Shown here: one piece after another, positions 60,094 through 64,000 of the stretch | How the letters are laid out: every line of letters begins with the position of its first letter | Position numbering within the stretch: position 1 is the stretch's first letter | DNA from: Prauserella aidingensis | GTDB lineage: Bacteria > Actinomycetota > Actinomycetes > Mycobacteriales > Pseudonocardiaceae | DNA length: 64,000 nt | NCBI RefSeq assembly: GCF_024171865.1 | Contig: NZ_JAMTCN010000003.1 | Coordinates: 62,001-126,000 of the forward strand | Direction: 5' to 3' | Translations under genes and position numbers: made by a program | The notes under the pieces: model-generated | What the model was told of the DNA's origin: nothing | Databases searched by the model: none | What the model saw: only the letters and a program-made list of their open reading frames with translations

Positions 60094-61161
60094 CTACGCG
60101 TTCGGCAGGACTCCGGTACCTGCGCCACGCCGGCGGATCGCGGGCCCGGCCTCCTCCGCGTGTGCGCGCTGGGCGAGCTCGTTCGCCGATCCCTGGACCA
60201 CGAAACCGTTGTCGGTGATCATCCGCAGGTCGGCCTCCGCCCGCTCACCCTCGGACGTGAGGTAGTCGCCGAGGAAGATCGAGTTGGCGACCTGCAGGGC
60301 CACGGCCTGCAGGGAACGCAGGTGCATCTCGCGGCCACCGGCGATGCGGATATCCCGGTCGGGGCAGACCAGCCGGGCCATCGCCAGGATCTTCAGGCAA
60401 CGCGCGGGCGTGAGCTGCCAGGTGCCCGCCATCGGGGTGCCCTCGAACGGCATCAGGAAGTTCACCGGGATCGAGTCCGACCCCAGCTCTTTCAGTGCGA
60501 ACAGGGCCTCGACGAGTTGCTCGTCGGTCTCCCCGAGCCCGGCGATGAGACCCGAGCACGGCGACAACCCCGCACCCGCCGCCTTCCGCACGGTGTCCAC
60601 GCGGTCCGCGTAGGTGTGGGTCTGGACGATGGCGTCGTGGTGACTCTCCGCGGTGTTGATGTTGTGGTTGTAGGCGTCGACACCCGCGTCCGCCAGTCGC
60701 TGCGCCTGCCCGTCCTGCAGCAGACCGAGACACGCGCACACTTCCACCTCCGGGTGGTGCCGCCTCAGCTCGTCGACGGTCTCCGCGACCCGATCGACGT
60801 CGCGCCGTGACGGCCCCCGACCCGAGGCGACCAGGCACACCCGGCTCGCACCGGCCCGGATTCCGGCGCCGGCCTGTTCGAGGGCCTCGTCGGTCGAGAG
60901 CCACGAGTACTTCAGGATCGGCGCGTCGGAACCGAGCGCCTGCGAGCAGTAGTTGCAGTTCTCCTGACACATCCCCGACTTCAGGTTGACCAGATAGTTG
61001 ACCTTCACCGTGTTGCCGAAGTACCGGCGCCGCAGCCTGCCCACGGCCGCGACGACGTCCATCAGCTCGGAGTCCCCGGCACGCAGGACGGCCAGCGCGT
61101 CGTCGCCCCCGGCAGGGCTCCCCGCCAGGACTGCGGCCGCGAGGTTCCGGAAGTCGGTCAT
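60094..61161 (-). CDS. bioB: Biotin synthase
   Basis: A 355-residue radical SAM enzyme. The cluster motif [12 protein letters not shown] (C-x3-C-x2-C, about 64-71) is followed by [13 protein letters not shown] (about 158-170) and [14 protein letters not shown]. The [2Fe-2S] ligands are expected in CLVASGRG, the Cys of VCAC, and SIFLGDYLT. It inserts sulfur into dethiobiotin. ATG at 61161 follows GGAGGGTGC. No bioF/bioD/bioA is near; it diverges from a TetR regulator across two BioQ-type boxes. Confidence 0.92.
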   Translation of the reverse strand: MTDFRNLAAAVLAGSPAGGDDALAVLRAGDSELMDVVAAVGRLRRRYFGNTVKVNYLVNLKSGMCQENCNYCSQALGSDAPILKYSWLSTDEALEQAGAGIRAGASRVCLVASGRGPSRRDVDRVAETVDELRRHHPEVEVCACLGLLQDGQAQRLADAGVDAYNHNINTAESHHDAIVQTHTYADRVDTVRKAAGAGLSPCSGLIAGLGETDEQLVEALFALKELGSDSIPVNFLMPFEGTPMAGTWQLTPARCLKILAMARLVCPDRDIRIAGGREMHLRSLQAVALQVANSIFLGDYLTSEGERAEADLRMITDNGFVVQGSANELAQRAHAEEAGPAIRRRGAGTGVLPNA

Positions 61162-61182
61162 GCACCCTCCACACAACGAAAC

Positions 61183-61210
61183 CGAACGGTGTTCAGCTGA
61201 ACAGTGTTCA
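61183..61210. promoter_or_regulatory. Two tandem BioQ-type operator boxes
   Basis: CGAAC-GGT-GTTCA (61183-61195) and TGAAC-AGT-GTTCA (61198-61210) both fit the BioQ palindrome TGAAC-N3-GTTCA, separated by 2 bp. They also create the longer palindrome TGTTCAGCTGAACA. The boxes lie between the divergent bioB and TetR-family starts and probably regulate both. Confidence 0.7.
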
Positions 61211-61263
61211 GGTTAGGGTGGTGCAGAATGTTCGGTCAACGGGAAGGTGCGAGAGGAGCAGGC

Positions 61264-61824
61264 ATGCGGCATCGTCGGGCCGACGTCGTGGCGCGCGCGA
61301 TCACCGTGCTCGACGAGTACGGCCTGGAGTCGTTGACGATGCGCAGACTGGCGACGGAGCTCGGGGTGCAGCCGAGCGCCCTGTACCACCACGTGCCCGA
61401 CAAGCAGACGCTGCTGGCCGCCGTGGCCGACGAGATCCTGGCGAGGGGCAGGCGGCCGGAACGGGCCCACCGCTGGGACGACCGCGTGGTCGAGATCTGC
61501 GCCGAACTGCGCGATGCCATGCTCGCCTACCGCGACGGCGCGGAGGTCGTCGTCACCGCACACACCTTCGGACTCGGCGCGGACGGCCCCGCGGAACGCC
61601 TCCGCACGGCGCTGCGGGACGGCGGACTGCCCGACGAGCTGGTCGAGACGGGGGCACGCGCGTTGCTGCACCTGGTGTTCGGGCACGCCGCCGAGGAACA
61701 GACGGCGTTGCAGGCCGCGAGCGCGGGCGCGATCGACCGCGCACCCGGCGAGCAGCCGGGGCTCGACCGGTCGCTCGGTCTTCTGCTGGACGGCCTGCGC
61801 GCCCGCATCGCCGCCCCGGACTGA
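61264..61824 (+). CDS. bioQ: TetR-family regulator, probable biotin repressor BioQ
   Basis: A 186-residue TetR protein. The helix-turn-helix lies at about 25-45 (LTMRRLATELGVQPSALYHH), followed by a TetR_C-like ligand domain. ATG at 61264 follows GAGGAG; an ATG at 61228 is possible but lacks a site. It diverges from bioB across two TGAAC-N3-GTTCA boxes, the site type of BioQ, so a biotin-metabolism repressor is the best call. Regulation of the convergent ABC exporter is the alternative. Confidence 0.65.
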   Translation: MRHRRADVVARAITVLDEYGLESLTMRRLATELGVQPSALYHHVPDKQTLLAAVADEILARGRRPERAHRWDDRVVEICAELRDAMLAYRDGAEVVVTAHTFGLGADGPAERLRTALRDGGLPDELVETGARALLHLVFGHAAEEQTALQAASAGAIDRAPGEQPGLDRSLGLLLDGLRARIAAPD

Positions 61825-61848
61825 CCGGGCTCCCGAAGAGGGGGACGG

Positions 61849-62715
61849 TCACCGCAGGAGCAGGCCCGCGAGCCGTTTCGCCGTGAAGTAGGCACCGACC
61901 GCGGCGAGCACGAGCAGGTACGCGACGTGGCCGAGCATGCTCACGTCCAGCACGCCGACGGCGAGACCCCGGGTCAGCTCGACCCCGTGGTAGAGCGGCA
62001 GGCACTGCACCGCGTACTGCAGCGGTTCCGGATACACCGACAGCGGGTAGAACGTCGTGGACAGCAGGAACATCGGCATCACGGCGAGCTGGACGAAGTC
62101 GAACTGCGCCGGCGATTTCAGGAACGTCGCGCACACCATCCCGATGGCGGCGAACGCGAACGACACCAGCAGCGCGACCGGCACGAGCAGCAGCGCCCAC
62201 GGCGAGGTGGCGAGTCCGAACCCGGCCATCACGCCGAGGAACGCCACCGCGTACAGCCCGCCGCGCAGCACGGCCCAGCCGATCTCGCCGAGGGCGATGT
62301 CGAGCGGGCCGAGCGGCGTCGCGAGCATCGCGTCGTAGGTCTTGTTGTAGCGGAACTTGAAGAAGACGTTGAACGTCGAGTCGAACACGGCGCCGTTCAT
62401 CGCGGAGGCGGCCAGCAGTGCCGGTGCGACGAACGCGACGTAGCTCATCGGCTCACCGCCGGGGCCGGTGACCTCCTCGACGAGTTTGCCGAAGCCGACC
62501 TGGAACGCCAGCAGGTACAACAGCGGTTCGACCACGCCGGAGACGAACACGAGCCAGGCCCGCGAGTACACCATCGCCGAGCGTTCGAGCAGCGCCCGCG
62601 CACGCCCGGTGTACAGCGGCGCGGGCAGCATCCGCAGCAGCAGACCGCGCCGTGCGGGTGCCGCTGCGGTGGCGTCAGGGGTCGTCGCCGAGGTCGTCGG
62701 GGCCATCCGCGTCAC
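61849..62715 (-). CDS. ABC-2 type exporter permease (second of two)
   Basis: A 288-residue permease with six transmembrane segments. The ABC-2 signature PLYHGVELTRGLAVGVLD lies near the end and AFVAPALLAASAMNGAVFDS near 95. GTG at 62715 overlaps the stop of the upstream permease by 4 bp; ATG three codons later is an alternative. The frame stays open upstream to 63480, but that part is the shadow of the first permease. It resembles NodJ/DrrB-type exporters of lipids or drugs. Confidence 0.82.
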   Translation of the reverse strand: MTRMAPTTSATTPDATAAAPARRGLLLRMLPAPLYTGRARALLERSAMVYSRAWLVFVSGVVEPLLYLLAFQVGFGKLVEEVTGPGGEPMSYVAFVAPALLAASAMNGAVFDSTFNVFFKFRYNKTYDAMLATPLGPLDIALGEIGWAVLRGGLYAVAFLGVMAGFGLATSPWALLLVPVALLVSFAFAAIGMVCATFLKSPAQFDFVQLAVMPMFLLSTTFYPLSVYPEPLQYAVQCLPLYHGVELTRGLAVGVLDVSMLGHVAYLLVLAAVGAYFTAKRLAGLLLR

Positions 62716-63545
62716 ACCACCAGTCGCCGGTAGAAGTAGCGCCGCGCCAGCGCCGCGCTGACCCCGAGCAGTGCGCCGAGGAACGTCAGGTGCCCGAGCG
62801 CGGGCCACACGTCGAGTCCGCCGAGCGTCACGCCGCGTGCGAGTTCGGTGCCGTGCCACACCGGTGAGATCCAGGCGAGCCACCGCACCGCGGCGGGGAT
62901 CTGCTCGATCGGGAAGAACGTGCCGGAGAACAGGATCATCGGCATGACGAGGAACCGGAAGATGGCGGCGAACCGTTCCCCTTCGTTGTACGTCGTCGCC
63001 GCGACGGCCATGATCGCCGCGCCGCACGCCACGGCCGCGAACACACCGATCGGGACGACGAGCAGCGCCCCGGCGTTCAACCAGGCGCCGAACAGCAGCG
63101 CCACGAGGGTGTACACCACGCACGCGATGCCCACTCGCAGTGCGATCCAGATGATCTGCCCGCCGAGCAGTTGTCCCGCCGTCACGGGCGTCGCCGTCAC
63201 CGCGTAGTAGTCCTGTTGCCATTTGAAGCCGGACAGCACCGGATAGCTCGACTCGCCGATGGCGTTCTGCACCGCGCCCGCGACCAGCAGCGCGGGCGCC
63301 ACGTAGTGCACGTACGCCAGCCCGCCCGTGGCAGGGCCCGCCTCGACCTGGGAGCCGAAGCCGAGGCCCATCGCCGCGAGGAACAGCACCGGCTGCAGGC
63401 CGGACGAGTACAGGCTCGACCGCCAGTACCGCCGGTACCACGTCCAGTGCGCCTCCACGCGCAGCCAGGCCGCGCGCCACGATCCGACCACCCGGCCGGT
63501 GGCGCGGGAACCGGTGGCGGCCCTCGTCTCTGCTCCGGCGGCCAT
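62712..63545 (-). CDS. ABC-2 type exporter permease (first of two)
   Basis: A 277-residue permease. WRSSLYSSGLQPVLFLAAMG starts the membrane part. HYVAPALLVAGAVQNAIGES and SPVWHGTELARGVTLGG are the ABC-2 landmarks shared with its partner, to which it is a distant paralogue. It begins one base after the ATPase stop. Substrate unknown. Confidence 0.85.
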   Translation of the reverse strand: MAAGAETRAATGSRATGRVVGSWRAAWLRVEAHWTWYRRYWRSSLYSSGLQPVLFLAAMGLGFGSQVEAGPATGGLAYVHYVAPALLVAGAVQNAIGESSYPVLSGFKWQQDYYAVTATPVTAGQLLGGQIIWIALRVGIACVVYTLVALLFGAWLNAGALLVVPIGVFAAVACGAAIMAVAATTYNEGERFAAIFRFLVMPMILFSGTFFPIEQIPAAVRWLAWISPVWHGTELARGVTLGGLDVWPALGHLTFLGALLGVSAALARRYFYRRLVV

Positions 63546-63546
63546 G

Positions 63547-64000
63547 TCAGTCCACCAGTGTCCGGCCGGTCAGGCGCAGGAAGACGTCCTCGAGTGTGCT
63601 GCGGCGGACGAGGCTCGACACGGGGCGCACGTCGCGGCCGTGGACCTGTTCCAGCGCGCGTTCGCCGTCGCCGGTGTAGACCAGTACGCGGTCCGGCAGC
63701 TCTTCGACCCGTTCGCCGAATTCGGCGACGCGGTCCGCGACACCGCCCTGTTCGCCCGGCGGGAACCGCAGTTCCAGCACCTCCCGGGTCGAGTACCGCG
63801 CGATGAGTTCCGAGGGCGAGCCCTCGGCGACGATGCGGCCGTCGTCCATGACGACGAGGCGGTCGCACAGCTGCTCGACCTCGTCCATGTAGTGGCTGGT
63901 GATGATGAGGGTGACGCCACCGGCCTTGAGTCGGAACAGCCGGTCCCACAGCATGTGCCGCGCCTGCGGGTCGAGCCCGGTGGTCGGCTCGTCGAGCAGC
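63547..64000 (-). CDS. ABC transporter ATP-binding protein (5' part outside the window)
   Basis: About 151 C-terminal residues are visible, beginning within the Walker B motif LLDEPTTGLDPQARHM. The switch His (ITSHYMDEVEQLCDRLVVMD) and a C-terminal accessory domain (EVLELRFPPGEQGG... RSTLEDVFLRLTGR) typical of DrrA/NodI ATPases follow. The P-loop and signature motif lie past the window end. It drives the two permeases downstream. Confidence 0.85.
   Translation of the reverse strand, partial: LLDEPTTGLDPQARHMLWDRLFRLKAGGVTLIITSHYMDEVEQLCDRLVVMDDGRIVAEGSPSELIARYSTREVLELRFPPGEQGGVADRVAEFGERVEELPDRVLVYTGDGERALEQVHGRDVRPVSSLVRRSTLEDVFLRLTGRTLVD

Noticed and set aside
61849-63480. A single fused 543-codon frame covering both ABC permeases
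   Set aside because: The upstream half is an out-of-frame reading of the first permease gene; true membrane-protein sequence begins only near 62715.

Overview
The window is very GC-rich, uses many GTG starts, has little intergenic space and carries no mobile elements. Gene content and order (sirA-cysH-sirohydrochlorin chelatase, lepA, rpsT/holA, comEA-degV-octT-gpgP-rsfS-nadD, proB-obg-rpmA-rplU-rne) match the mycobacterial type of core-chromosome layout. WhiB, F420-type oxidoreductase and FadD3/FadE30/FadA6 genes also point to Actinobacteria. A member of the Pseudonocardiaceae is the best guess. This is inferred from protein similarity by eye, not from a database search.

Layout. 1-6.3 kb: steroid C/D-ring degradation genes (fadE31 fragment, a crotonase, fadD3 | fadE30, ipdF, fadA6) around a divergent promoter with a KstR-type palindrome. 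6.3-6.8 kb: two opposed arrays of 21-bp repeats. 6.8-16 kb: glyoxylate/glycerate genes, a Zn alcohol dehydrogenase, a cysteine-free HesB/IscA-like protein, an STAS protein, GtrA and two DUF202 membrane proteins, an F420-type oxidoreductase, a WhiB protein and a saccharopine-dehydrogenase-like protein. 16-20.5 kb: hemW, then a translationally coupled trio cstA / Cys-Cys-ending protein / ArsA-like ATPase. 21.6-27.6 kb: assimilatory sulfate reduction operon (leader peptide, sirA, zinc-ribbon peptide, cysH, cysD, cysN, sirohydrochlorin chelatase). 27.6-28.3 kb: HicAB-like toxin-antitoxin pair behind two palindromic operators. 28.4-35 kb: crotonase, secreted phosphodiesterase, RNase Sa-like ribonuclease with barstar, oxidoreductases, an alpha/beta hydrolase and a 70-residue exported mini-protein. 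35-54 kb: housekeeping block (lepA, rpsT, holA, a SAM riboswitch with a threonine synthase, comEC/comEA, degV, octT, gpgP, rsfS, nadD, a recQ-phosphoribosyltransferase fusion, proB, obg, rpmA, rplU). 54-64 kb: a very large RNase E, a secreted subtilase, bioB facing a BioQ-like TetR regulator across two tandem operator boxes, and the 3' part of an ABC-2 exporter operon.

How the genes work together. The sulfate operon makes sulfide: CysDN activates sulfate, CysH reduces APS, SirA reduces sulfite, and the chelatase supplies siroheme; a peptide leader probably senses cysteine. The SAM riboswitch links threonine synthase to the methionine branch. The steroid genes form a CoA-thioester beta-oxidation module. 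RNase/barstar and HicAB are two separate toxin/inhibitor pairs.

The least explained parts are the cstA-CC-ArsA operon, the phased 21-bp arrays, the structured rpsT leader, the SAM-riboswitch-controlled thrC and the exported mini-protein. No tRNA, rRNA, CRISPR, insertion sequence or prophage was recognised.
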